Source: Rhodocollybia butyracea (taxonomy: Eukaryota; Basidiomycota; Agaricomycetes; Agaricales; Omphalotaceae). From it: a stretch of 64,000 nucleotides of DNA. Position 1 is the first letter of the stretch. Every line of letters starts with the position of its first letter. Positions 32,825-44,194 of the stretch are shown here, piece by piece. The stretch is from assembly GCA_015501585.1 (NCBI GenBank), contig JADNRY010000087.1, positions 158,236 through 222,235 on the forward strand. Reading direction: 5' to 3'. The notes under the pieces are model-generated. The model was not told the DNA's origin. It did no database searches and saw only the letters and a list, made by a program, of their open reading frames with translations. The translations under genes were made by a program, and so were the position numbers.

Positions 32825-34457
32825 TGGACTCTTAGAAAACTTTTTTTCTACTTCTCGATTTCTTTCTTTCCTTGTTGTTCGCGAATATCTCATTTCGTTT
32901 TTTTACAAATGATGGAATGTGGTTGTCCGAGTGTTCACTCGTAGTTCGTTCATTCGTAGTTCGTGGAGTGAAGATTACTTAGAAGAGCTCCTTGTTTTCT
33001 TTATTAGCATGTCTTTGTTAGTCCACGTTCCAAGTGGTACAATCTAAACGAGAATCGAACCCAGCTGTAGTGTATTAAGAGACTCTAGCTCTCGTGAGTC
33101 CTCGCTAAAACACCTTAAGACCGTCACAAAGCCCAAGTGGGGGTGACGTCAACCTCTGGTTCCGACACTGTCGAACTTCTGTTCACAAGCCATTTCTCAA
33201 TTCAGACATTCTTCTGGTCGCTGGCCACCTGGAATATTTGTTTTGTCAATTTCCTTCAAGTGCAGAAGCATGTTTTATTCTTCCGGCATGAGAAGCTTGC
33301 CCTTCTTTCCCAAAGGAGGCACCTGGAGCCTTGCAATGATAATTGGGTACCGATGATCCACTGAAGCAATAGTTCTTTTCTTCATCAAGACTTTGGACCG
33401 CCTTATCCGTACTCTCCAAGTATATATAGAATTGGTACCACTCTGATGAGCTGCAGGGAACTCACAATGCTGAAGAATCTCAAAACCTAAGAATCTATCA
33501 ATATTATGAAATTTCCGCATTTTTATGGAGAAGTGCAGCCTTAGCCCAAACTCTTGCTGGTTGTTTCTATTTTGTTTCTCATCCTATGATATCGTACGGA
33601 TTATGAAAACTGGGGCATGAGAAGATCTGGGGTGTTATTAACATAGTCAATAAACTTAAAATCTCGGCACTATAGGTGTTTTGTACGTATGTCCCTGGCT
33701 GTTGAGGAGTAGTATTATACTTGGCTCCACTTTACAGCGGGGTCCCACGAGGGAACAGCCGGGCTCTAAGGGAGGGGGGAGCGAGCTTGACACACAGAGG
33801 GAAAGTAGACTGCAGACCCTCCCAGAGAGGAGGAAAAGAGGTAGCTAGTAGCTATCTGCTTAGCGTTGATGAATACATCAATGCGCATGTTCTCAACGTT
33901 TTGCCCGTCATCCCGGTTCGGCTCAATGATTGACCTGAGTAGACAGAATTGTAGAAGTGTCTATGCACACACATCTGTATGGATCATCAGTGTAACAAGT
34001 CTGCCTAGTAGGCTCTAGTAGGGAGACTGAACCTAAAAATAATTACAAAAAATCACAGAGATAGGCCCTGTAATACGTTATCGGGCCGGACCCATTGTTT
34101 TTGGAATTTATGTCGTCATTTGACTTTAGTAATGGAAAAAGAAAAATTTACATAATCGACAGGGGTACTTTGTCCTTTTGTTCGTCTCCCATCGGACCAT
34201 CCAAGGTCTTTCATTCTACAGTACATTCCTACATCGTGAACAACATAGCCAGGAAAATCCAGAGCGTTCGTGAAGGTTATCGGACAAGACCACACTGTGT
34301 GTATTGGAGATTGAAGGCTTTTTACTTCCTGCATCCAAAGAATTAAGCTTGCAAGGTCCTCCCGGTGTATCGATTTCTACATTCTTTCCATCGATTTCAG
34401 TAAGGATCCTGCTTGAAACTTTTTCCCACTTTCCTAAACTTCTTTCTGCTCTAGACA
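32825..34457. other. intergenic, no gene recognised
   Basis: 1.6 kb between ABP1 and the AMPK beta gene. Around 33050 the minus strand carries GGTTCGATTCTCG, a B-box/T-loop-like string without a matching tRNA (see rejected items). A G-rich patch lies at 33767-33840. Short open frames show no similarity. The last 100 bp are the CT-rich leader of the next gene. Confidence 0.45.
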
Positions 34458-36870
34458 ATGGGCAATTCTCAATCTACACCACCCAATACCAACTTACCGC
34501 CTGGCAGCAGACGATTCGGGTCCCCTCGTCCGCGCACATCCAGCAGTGCTAATCCTGATCTTCAGTCTCCCAGAAGATCCTCTTCATTGCGTGCGACGAT
34601 GCCGAGGCCCTCGTCGCCGAGTTCTTCCGTCCAAAGCGCACATGTGACTCATACGTCCTCCCTCCGCTCTCCGAGATCTCCTGGTGTTAGGTCTGGCAGA
34701 AGCAGGCTGAGCTCGGACAGTAAAGATAGAGAGAAAGAAAAGGAGAAAGAAAGGGAAAAAGAAGGACGGCGCTATGTTCATCGTTCACTCCGAACTAAGA
34801 AAAAGAGTCTCGAACTGCCAGATCTGGCGTCGCTGAATGTCACGCAAGTAGCGCATGCGATTCCCAATGTACTCTCCGATTCCCCAACACAGGACACGCC
34901 CCCTTCCAATGAGAATGGGGATGCAGAGGACCCGGAAGACACTGTTACAGATGACGCTGTTACAGAGGATATTGACCCCGAAACAGGCTTCCGTCGAATG
35001 ATAATTCGCTCTACCATGCCTTTCCCTCCTAATTTGCAGCAGACACTTGTATCAAGAGCTTTAGCTCAAGCTGCAACTTCTTCATCGACGACTTCTAGCA
35101 CTGCAGTCACTAGATCGACAACATCCAGTAAAATTCCTTCTGGACAACGCATTAACCCTCGGGCTTCAGAAGGCGAGACGACGTATCTTGTCAAGATTTC
35201 GTGGCATGGAGGTGGTAGTGAAGTCTTTTTGACGAGAGCTGGAGATGATGACTGGGCCGGAAAGAGGGTTATGGAGCAAGAGACGATAGTGGCCGAGGAG
35301 TCTGTTTCAGGGTCTTCTGATACTCAGGCCCAGGGCTCCCAACCAGGCCCTACCTTCTCTACCATCATCGCCCTTCCCCGCGGAACACACCACCTCCGCT
35401 TCATCGTCGATGGCCAGAACAGAGTTGCAGATGACTTGCCTACTGCCGTAGATGATAATGGGTCTTTGGCTAATTACGTTTCGGTTGGTCTGGGAGATAT
35501 GTCTCCGAGCGAAGGAGCTGGCGCGAATCCGGTTCTGGTGCCACTCTCTGACGCGATTCTAAACGTACGGGAAGGAGGAAATGCCGAAGGAGATGCAGAG
35601 TTTATAATTGAAGGCGAAGTTGATTCGGACGCAATTCTTCGACAGCCAGACATCATCCAATCTTCTGGCCCGGCATCAGTTCTGATTGAACGCATAGAGA
35701 GACGAGCTTCCCATTCATCCTTTTGGTCTGAACATGATAATGACTCGGATACTGCGCAGACTAGGCCTCCGTCGCTGAGTTCAAGCCCGTCGGGAGCAGG
35801 GTTGGCGGGAGCGCGTGCAGGATTGGGGATGACCCCTGCTACAGATGCTGCTGCTAATTCGCATTCGAACACTACGCCCACCAAACCCAAACCCCGAAAG
35901 CCCTACACACCCCAATGGACATGTGACATCCCACTTGAGCTCCTTGAGGCGGCTGCAGAGGAAGAGGCTTATTTGGCGTATTCAAATGAGGTTGAGAATG
36001 CCAGGAGGTAAGCTGTTCGTCTTTCACCGTCTTAAACTACTAGCTTAACTACTGCCCGCTAAGCTCCAATCAACGCATCCACATCACAGGCTTCGTTCCA
36101 CTCCCCAACATCCCTCCAGCGCCCGCCAGCCGCGACATCTCGAAAAACTAATTCTCAAACGCGCCGCCGCCCATTCCCAGAGGAAGTCCAAGCCCGAGTG
36201 CCAGTCGCGTTCCTAGTGCAAATGCTAGTCCGCGGATAGGATCCGGTAACATGGCCGGAATCGGGAGTGGGCTTAACGGGGTCGGAGAACGTACGAGTCG
36301 AGACGCGAGAGAACGGGAGCGTGAAAGAGAGAGAGAGATGCCTTCCTCGCCTTTGAGAGAAGGATATAGTCCAGAAGGAAGGGAGGGCAGACGACGGGAA
36401 AGAGACAGGGAAAGGGAACGGGAGTGGAAGAGTATGAGCATGGCGCTGGCTTTGGCAGATGAAGCAGCAGAGGCGGAGCCATCGAGACCTCTTCCTGTGA
36501 CGACTGCGAGTGGGACGAACGTTACCACGGATGTCCGAAGACCAGGTTCGCCTCCTTTGCCTCCACCCCCCTCCTCCCCTCGAACATCCCAAGGCACCCA
36601 AACGACCCAGCCCACCCAGTCCACTGTTGACGCCACGCTCACTGCTGTCGATGATACCTCTGTCCTTCCTGTCCCTTCACATGCAGTGTTACACCACTTA
36701 TGTACGAGTGCGATACGGGATGGAGTGTTAGCTGTTGGTGAGACCGTTAGGTATCGAAAGAAGGTACTTTGCTTTTAATTTCTCTTCTTGTCCTTTCCTC
36801 ACTGACTTTATCTCTCTTTCCCCACTGTTAATAGTTCGTTACGTCGATTTATTATAAGCCGACCTCATAG
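34458..36870 (+). CDS. AMPK/SNF1 beta subunit (SIP1/SIP2/GAL83 type)
   Basis: Scaffold subunit of the SNF1/AMPK energy-sensing kinase. The N-terminus MGNSQS is a good N-myristoylation signal. A long Ser/Arg-rich region follows. The glycogen-binding CBM48-like domain is about residues 240-345 (YLVKISWHGGGSEVFLTRAG ... LPRGTHHLRFIVDGQ ... LANYVSV). The C-terminal ASC domain begins YTPQWTCDIPLELLE and ends VGETVRYRKK plus FVTSIYYKPTS after the last intron. Inside the ASC domain there is a long charged insertion (repeated RERERE). In the same domain, around 36128-36165, conserved PRHLEKLIL is readable only if one base is added near GCGCCCGCC and one removed near CTCAAACG; otherwise a TAA interrupts. 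This may be a local sequence error. Confidence 0.85.
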
Positions 36871-37829
36871 TCAAAAACATACTCCGTCCGATGAGTATGG
36901 GTTATCTTGATTCGGATTCGCTCGGACACACAAATTCAAAAACCAATTATTATATTCATTGTATTGTACTGTCCGCCTGTAGAAAGCTCGATTGAACTCT
37001 TTTCTTTTTCTTGTTTTTTTTTGTCAACTGCTTGCTTCTGTTATCAGGGCCCTTTGATTTTCGTGTACGTGTATCCATTTTCATACATTTTTCATACATT
37101 TTCTGTTCATACTAGTCTATACCAGTTATCCATAGAGTCAGGTCGGGGTCGAATTCCGTCCTGAGTGTGCAATTTGATCATTTCTTTGTAAAATATCCAC
37201 TAACTTGATTGCTGGAACCCATAACTGGATTTCGAGTTAGGCAGCTATTGAGTTGAAGGAAGGGATTTTGTGAAGGCGGCTTGAAATTAGAGGAACTCTG
37301 TGTTCCTCGGACCCTTGTCTTGATCTGGGAGACTGGGACCTGCGCCCGTTATTCACTCAAGCTTCGCGACTTTGTAGTTCGTCCTTGAGCTTGCAGATGA
37401 GTTCATATAACGGTTACTGTCGGATACATTGATAGCTTGTTCAAGCTCATGAGGTCTCTGTTCCCCCTGTTCAAATTTACTACCGTAGTAACATCCTCCG
37501 GATCTGTAAGCAGACTGGGTATGAACCCCTCTGTAGATTTCTCTCAGATTTATCCGAATCCTCCGCTTAGGATAGTGGGCTAGATACACGAGAGGAGAGT
37601 CAGTCAGGAAGCAAGAGTAACTCTTAAGACTCTACTAATTCTTGAACAGGATGCGGTAGGAGACTCTGGAAGTGTCAGTAGGAGAGATACAGATATAGGC
37701 CGATAATTTGCCATGAAAGCAAAGTTATTTAGTTGGTAGTAAGTAGCCTGTTTTCCATTCAGATCGAGAAGTACATATTCGCAGAGTACAGGTTCAAGTT
37801 GACCAGACAAATGTTGGAACTTTAATTAA
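36871..37829. other. intergenic, nothing recognised
   Basis: About 960 bp between convergent genes. It includes T-rich sequence from about 37005 to 37110 and only short open frames without similarity. Confidence 0.4.
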
Positions 37830-38838
37830 TCATTCCCTCCCTCCATAATAATCAGTCCTGGGAGCTTCAGGAAGGTCAATCGACATGATCGAAAGCCTGA
37901 GGTAAGTTTCATTCACTTTCAAAAATTTTACCTCATAAGATTCACCGCTTATAATGACAAAATGAAATTTTTGACAAAGTGAAAGAAAATGCCCAATCCT
38001 GGCGTACGCATCCGACTCTGGCTCGCTCAGCGGAGAGTATCCAGGTTGGGATCCACTGAAACCTAAGAGGTCCGCGGCCAAGCGGCCAAGGCCTTCGTTC
38101 AGCGCCTTCAAGTTCCTCTTCTGTCCCATGAAAGGGATTTGCTCAACCCGCTGGTCCCCACATGCGATGAGGGTATTTCGGAACTGCTGCCCGCTATTGG
38201 TCATCCCCTTGATCCTATGGATATTCCCAATATCAGGTTCCACCAAGGGAGATTCGAATTCGTAGATTGTGAGGTTGCGGCGTTGGAAGGTCCGAGGTGA
38301 AATCTTGAGTCTGTACTCTACCGTATCCTATAGATCATATGAGTTGGCAGACGAAGCACTGTCAATGCGAGGGTAAAGTCCTACGTCAGAAACAATAATA
38401 TTTCCAGCCTCAGTCATTTGATGAACTTCAACCTAAAGCGAAGTATCTGGGTGAGGAATGACTGATCACATTCGTCGAACGACTCACGATACGGGAGAAA
38501 GCCAAATTATCCCAGGATTTCGCCTTCCATTGGAGATACTGTTCTTTGTTTCGTACTACCAGTGAGTCGGGGCATACTACAGTAGTGTGTGATGCACAAT
38601 CGTGACTCTGTCTCGAACCATGAGTTGGGAATACCGAGAGATCGTGGTATTCGAAGTCATTGGACAGAACTTGTGCCATAGGGAGGACTACTTGGTTCAA
38701 GTTGGCCTGCCGGAAAACTTCCACCGCACGCTGGTTTGGAGAGAGTACCTTTTGTAGGAGTGGAGGGGATGTGTCCTGGTTTAGGGACTCGTCCAGTTGA
38801 GCGGGAGAGTCGGACCGAGGTACATCGATGTTCGTCAT
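37830..38838 (-). CDS. hypothetical protein
   Basis: Not recognised. Three exons can be joined on the minus strand. MTNIDVPRSDSPAQLDESLN starts at 38838 and runs to WKAKSWDNLAFSRI (intron about 38488-38434). VEVHQMTEAGNIIVSD follows (second intron about 38386-38330 with GTAGGA donor). Then comes DTVEYRLKISPRTFQRRNLT to the stop at 37830, including GNIHRIKGMTNSGQQFRNTL and LGRLAADLLGFSGSQPGYSP. An alternative first exon upstream (MSRPSLLVV, 38979) is possible. There is no signal peptide, membrane segment or known motif. Joins keep the frame, which is the main support for a real gene. Confidence 0.45.
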
Positions 38839-39347
38839 GTTTCCTAGAACTTCAGATTCTACAAGTGCCTTCAACCCGCGCGAGTGTAAGAATAGTACAC
38901 ACGCGCAGACCGAGGTCACTCTTTTGACGTGGAAAGGTGTAGAATAAGCGCTTACAACTAGCAACGATGGCCGAGACACGTTGTCAGGAAGGAAGGAAGA
39001 ATTTATTACACGGCATGGTCCATCAGAGTCTGGACAAGACGAAAGGGACTGCCAGGTTTCTCCATATTTTCATCTGTATCCATCGCTAAATCCATACCAC
39101 TTGTATCTTCTATCTGGGGAGGAAATATGAGGACTGGCATGCGAGCGCAGGTCAGACGTACACAATCAATCAAAACTAGGTTGTTCCTCCCATTACTAGC
39201 TGACGAAGAGACATACTTAGTCGTGGAAGGATGAAGATTAGAATCCACTTAATGAAGTAATTCGAGCACAGGAACCTCAGTGCATATATTTACATACCTA
39301 TAAATATAGAGTGGTAGTAACGACTGCATATCCATCGGTTTCTCGAC
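38839..39347. other. gap with possible extra exons
   Basis: A minus-strand open frame at 39006-39248 (MDSNLHPSTTKYVSSSASN) could be a 5' exon of the hypothetical gene downstream of it on that strand, or a chance frame. No similarity was seen. Confidence 0.25.
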
Positions 39348-40729
39348 TCAGCCGCACATCCTTCCCAGTCCGTAAAACAAAATCATTGTACCTACAACTG
39401 CCCACATAACCTTCTCCTTGGTGTCCATCCTCCGCACTCTAGCGGTAAGCCCTGAAGGAGGACCTTGAGCTCCTGCAACATCAATGGCGGCGACTTCCTC
39501 ATCAGTCAAAGATGCTGTGAAAAAGCACAGTCTGAGTCGCGTCCAGTATAAAACTCCATCGTTCTGCACTCACGTAAATCAGCCACAGCGAGGTATTCTT
39601 CCATGTGCGCTTTGTTGGTAGATGTTCTATCATAGTAAGTAGGATGAAAAGAGTAGGAGTGACTAATAACGGAAGGAGCATACGTGACAACAACTGCACC
39701 CTTGGCTCGTACCCACAAAAACACTACTTGGGTTGGTGTAGCTCCAGTCCGTCGTGCTGCAGCCTGAATGGGTACGTCCACCGGACCATTTGGGTAGGTG
39801 GTAATCGGCCTAGGTAAACGTGGGGACTCAAGCATGTAACAGTGCGACAAATCGTGCATACGTACGCCAGACTGCTATAAGCCTCCACAACGATGTGATG
39901 TTTCGCACATAAATCCAAGACGGGCTTCATTTCGTGATAATTATACGGATGTAACATGATCTAAGTGAACGATGAGTACCGAGCTGACTGTCGTTTTAAT
40001 GTCCCTTTCCTAAGACTCGCCTGATTCACCGCAGGTTTGACGTTTGCGCCCTTGATAAGATCCTCCAATCCTTGAGGGTCGACTAAATTGCTAACACCAA
40101 TGCTTCTGGATAAGTGGAAGATCCAACATCAGCAAGTCTGTTTACTGAGAAGTGCAATAAGAAAGTTGTATGTACTTGGCTAACCCTTCACGCTGTGCTT
40201 TCTCAAACCCTTTCCACACCTCGGAAACATTGGGCAAATACTCGGGCTGATGAATGAGATAGAGGTCGAGGGATCGGAGGCTTAGCTATCCACGGAAGTT
40301 TATTCAAGTGACAAGGAGAGATCATAAGCATACACGACTCACTTTCGACAGACTTTCTTGGATACTCTCATCGACTGTGGTGCTTTTTCCCAAGCCAAAG
40401 TATTTAGTAGTGACGAAAAGTTCAGAACGTGCAAGCCCAGACTCCTTGATAGCTTTGCCGACGTATTCCTCCGTTTCATAATCTAAAGGTACAGTCAATA
40501 CTTTCCACATCCTATATCAAGGAGAATAATTGACAATCAGCAGTATCTATATGGGAGAATCCTAATTCGATAGCCTGTTCAATATACTGTGTGATGTCTT
40601 GAAATTTCAGTTTGGAACCTGTTCCATAGGCAATGGCTGGAATCTGACCAATGGTCAGTGACAAGAAGGCGGTCAGACGAATGAACGTACCTTGTTTCCA
40701 TCGTTCAGCTGAATAGGCTCTAGAGGCAT
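39348..40729 (-). CDS. aldo/keto reductase with C-terminal hydrophobic tail
   Basis: NADPH-dependent carbonyl reductase of the AKR superfamily. Start at 40729 (MPLEPIQLNDGNK, then IPAIAYGTGSKLKF after an intron). Catalytic residues are in place: Asp and Tyr in HIDTADYYETEEYVG, Lys in LFVTTKYFG and His in DLYLIHQPEY. Further family segments are SIGVSNLVDPQGLEDLIKG, KPAVNQIMLHPYNY, VVEAYSSLAPITTYPNGPV and GATPTQVVFLWVRAKGAVVV. After the usual end (LPSLTDEEVAAID) there is an added tail with a single hydrophobic helix (VMWAVVGTMILFYGLGRMCG) at the very C-terminus. This would make it tail-anchored, which is unusual for the family. The substrate is unknown. The neighbouring SDR fusion is divergent, with about 350 bp between. 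Confidence 0.85.
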
Positions 40730-41077
40730 GCCGAGAAAACGTCCTGTTCGTAGTAAGAGGTGAGTTGGTAAGTTCAGGCAGAAGTGGGGTGAGATGGCGC
40801 AATACAAAAGCTATTTTGTTAACTTATGAAGTCCATGAGAGTAGAGCAACATTTATGGCGTCTGTAACGGCCCGGGCCAGGCCAAAGTTTGACGCGCTTC
40901 TGCAACGCTTCTTCTGCCTGCTTCTCAATCATTGTACTAGTGCTTGCCAAGTTGACCCACATGAGGAAATTCTACTTTGAACGTCGTAACTCGGTCTCGT
41001 GCCAGCTATTCATTATTGTGAGGGCCTGGGTAGTACATTTATTACCACACTGTCACTCCCAGTCATAAGCTTCCAAC

Positions 41078-43575
41078 ATGAACCAAAGCACCGTCTTGAT
41101 TACTGGATGCAGCGCTGGTGGAATTGGACATGCTTTTGCCAAAGAGTTTCACTCTAGAGGTGTGTCTATTCACCCTTAGTTTTTTCTTCTCCATTTGATT
41201 ATTTCCCAATGCCATAGGCCACATAGTCTTCGCCACTGCACGACGCCTAGAATCTATGTCTGAACTAGAGTCACTTGAAGGAATCACCTTAATGAGGTTA
41301 GATGTATCTGAAATAGATAGTATACGCAAGGTCCGCCATGAGATTGCTTCGTTAACAGGCGGACAACTTGATATCTTGATCAATAACGCGTGAGTGCCGC
41401 GCATTCTTTCTAGACCACGCTCTTACGTTGACTCCCAGTGGACAAGGCAAGCTTCCTTATTTGAATCTCCTCGCCAAATGCTTAGTGTCTACATGGCAAA
41501 CGTCTCTTCAGCGCTACCTGTAGCCGTGACTGACCTTGAAATAGACCAAGTGCGAGCTCTGTTCGATGTCAACTTATTTGGCCCAATGGCCATGGTGAAA
41601 GAATTTATACCGCTTTTGTTGGCTTCAAGGAGTGCCTGTATCGTCCAGACAGGCAGTATCAGTGCTGTCATACCAATTCCTTTCAGTGCCGCGTACAATG
41701 CCAGTAAAGCTGCACTCCATGCTTTTGTGGATGCACTACGGATCGAGCTAGCTCCTTTCGAGTACGTTCTGGGCTATCCCTCCCCCTTGCAAAGTTTGAT
41801 CATACCAATGCAGCAACGTCAAGGTTGTCAATGTGGGTAGCCTTTCTCTCCTCTTTCTGTTGCATAACGAGAGCTCTTTAGATGGTCACCGGTGGCGTCA
41901 AAAGCAATATTGCACGTCCACGTTCGATGCCTGAGAACTCTCTTTACAAACCTATGGAGGACCTTTACTTGAAGAAACGGCTGAATATGTCGCAAGGTAA
42001 GGCAACTATCGTCTTCTGTCCTATTCCTCTTCAACAGCCCACGGGCCTCGCCCACAGAAAACGCTATGCCTACGACTCAATATGCGCAGGAAGTGGCAAA
42101 AGAGGTACTCAAACCTAAATCTTCAGTTTGGTTCTGGATTGCGAACCTTAGCTCTGTGGCTTGGTTTGCGGATAGATTTATCCCCCAGTCGCTCCTTGTA
42201 TGTACATATATTGGCTTTTGCGTTTGCCACGTTGACCACTTTTCTGTGCATGTATTTAGACAGCAATTGTTGCGAAAAGGTTTGGGCTTGACACGTTTGC
42301 GGCTCGAATCGCTTCAAGCAACCCACCAAAATCTATAGCTTCTGGCAAGAAATCTGTGTTAATCACTGGATGTAGCACAGGAGGCATCGGTCATGCACTG
42401 GCAAAGGAATTTTATTCCAGAGGTACGTTTGGCTTAACTTCTATGCATATCTATGTCGACTTCAATCATTTAGGACACCGCGTCTTCGCCACTGCCCGAC
42501 GCCTTGAATCGATGTCGGAGCTGGACAGTCTGGGAATCACTGTCCTGGAACTGGACGTCACAAATGTAGAATCTATACGCCAAGCCCGTGATAAAATCGC
42601 TTCTATCATGGATGGGAAGCTTGATATATTGGTCAATAATGCGTAAGTTAGACTCGATCTTCATGAGCCATACCCATAGTCATTTTAGTGGACAAGGCAA
42701 GCATTGAAGTCTTCTATACAACTGTGTAACTGATTCAATCTCTCCAATTCAAGCAAGGACTATGGCACTAGTAGACGAGGACTTTGATGCTGCCCGAGAT
42801 ATGTTTGCAGTAAATGTTTTTGCAGTCATTTCTATGGTTCAGGAATTTCTTCCTCTTTTAAGAGCTTCCGGAGACGGTCGTGTGGCTCAAGTTGAAAGTA
42901 TCAATAGCATTTTTCCTGTACCATTTTGGGGCGTCTACAATAGCAGCAAAGCAAAGCTGCATGCTTTGAGTAACACAATGCGCGCGGAGTTGGAGCCTTT
43001 CAAGTACGTCTCATCAGTTTGTTCGTCTGTGGTTTCTGCGCTGTTAATCTGATTTCTCCAGTATCAAGGTCATCAACGTACGGTGACACCTTTATTCTCT
43101 TCAGGACTGTGCCCAATAAGTTTTCTGTCTAGTTGATTACTGGCGGGGTCAAAACCAATATTGCAAGACCATTATCTCTACCTGATCATTCATTGTACAA
43201 ACCAATCGAACATGTTCTCCTTAAAAGACGTGTTGGAACATTGCCAGGTAAGTAATTCCTCATCATGGAATTCGCAAGCGCATGACTTTTGATATAAACA
43301 GACGATGCTATGCCGACTGCGGACTATGCTCGAGGAGTGGTGACAGAGCTCCTTAAACTTGAACCTCGCGCATGGTTTTGGTTTGGAGCCAACAGTACTC
43401 TATGCTGGGTTTATAAAACCTTTTTGTGGAAAACTGCCCTTGTGAGCCCCGGTTGACATCGCGTTTGACAACCTTCTAATCACCTGTTTCTCTCCAGGAT
43501 GGGCTTCTCGTGAGGAGGTTCGGAATATCGGAACTTGCAACTATTGTGAGAAGTAGGAAGTCGAGGGTAGAGTGA
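41078..43575 (+). CDS. fused double short-chain dehydrogenase/reductase
   Basis: Two complete classical SDR domains in one reading frame, each resembling AYR1-type (1-acyl-DHAP reductase-like) enzymes. Domain 1: VLITGCSAGGIGHAF (NAD(P) binding), ILINNAGQ, Ser in TGSISAV and YNASKAALHAF (catalytic Tyr/Lys), ending AKRFGLDTFAARI. Domain 2 follows after a linker of about 14 residues (ASSNPPKSIASGKK): VLITGCSTGGIGHAL, ILVNNAGQ, ESINSIF and YNSSKAKLHAL, ending RRFGISELAT. No stop codon lies between them, and domain 2 has no ATG near its start. Exon plans of the halves match, including an 8-nt exon TGGACAAG (41439-41446 and 42689-42696) followed by a GC-donor intron in each. So one gene was duplicated in tandem and then joined. 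Substrate unknown. Confidence 0.85.
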
Positions 43576-44194
43576 ATATTTCGTTCGGTGAGTCGATTTT
43601 CTCGGGCTTCCTCTTCACCGTGATGAAAACAAGCAATTGCTTGATAGTCTGTTCATTCACTGACTGTGTTTCTCGTCTGAGTTAACCGTTAGTATTGAAC
43701 TGTGACGGCTAGATGAGAGCTGTATAATTTGCAACCTGAACATTGACTCTACTCTACTTTTCATTGTGTTTCCGTGTAACTTATACTACATTTCAATAGG
43801 ATGCAAGCTTAAAGTTAGTGGTTCCTACCCATGCTCTTGGTAGTTCCTGGAGAACTCGGGCCTGGTTAACCTCCACGGTGATGTGATTTAGATTGGCTCG
43901 GGATATATTCGCGGTTTTCAACTAAGTTAAAAATACGTACCAGCTGAAAAGCATTTGTCTGCTGTTTCTCTTCCTTGTTGTTCGTACACCATTTCTAGCC
44001 TGGAATAACATCGAATCAAGTTCATATGACCTTATGGCGTGGCGGTCCGTGGACAAACGATGAACCAGGCATCCCCTTCGATTTGTACGCGGAACGTACG
44101 GGGCGTCGGAGAATTGCGAAGTCAGACCAGGCGAAACAACTTCAGAAAGTGAAGTATTTAAGCGGCTGTTTGTTCCTTTGCCAGACGAAGGGAA
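43576..44194. other. intergenic / promoter of the GH39-like gene
   Basis: About 620 bp; no gene recognised. It holds the 3' end of the SDR fusion and the promoter of the secreted hydrolase. An AAGTATTTAAGCGG stretch about 40 bp before the ATG may serve as a TATA-like element. Confidence 0.4.

Noticed and set aside
33035..33075. tRNA-like T-loop on the minus strand (GGTTCGATTCTCG)
   Set aside because: The surrounding sequence does not give a D-arm, anticodon arm or pairing acceptor stem; at most a B-box remnant of a SINE.
42066..42338. Alternative frame that would end SDR domain 1 at a TAG near 42338
   Set aside because: It conflicts with the phase set by the conserved exons and with the matching exon structure of domain 2.
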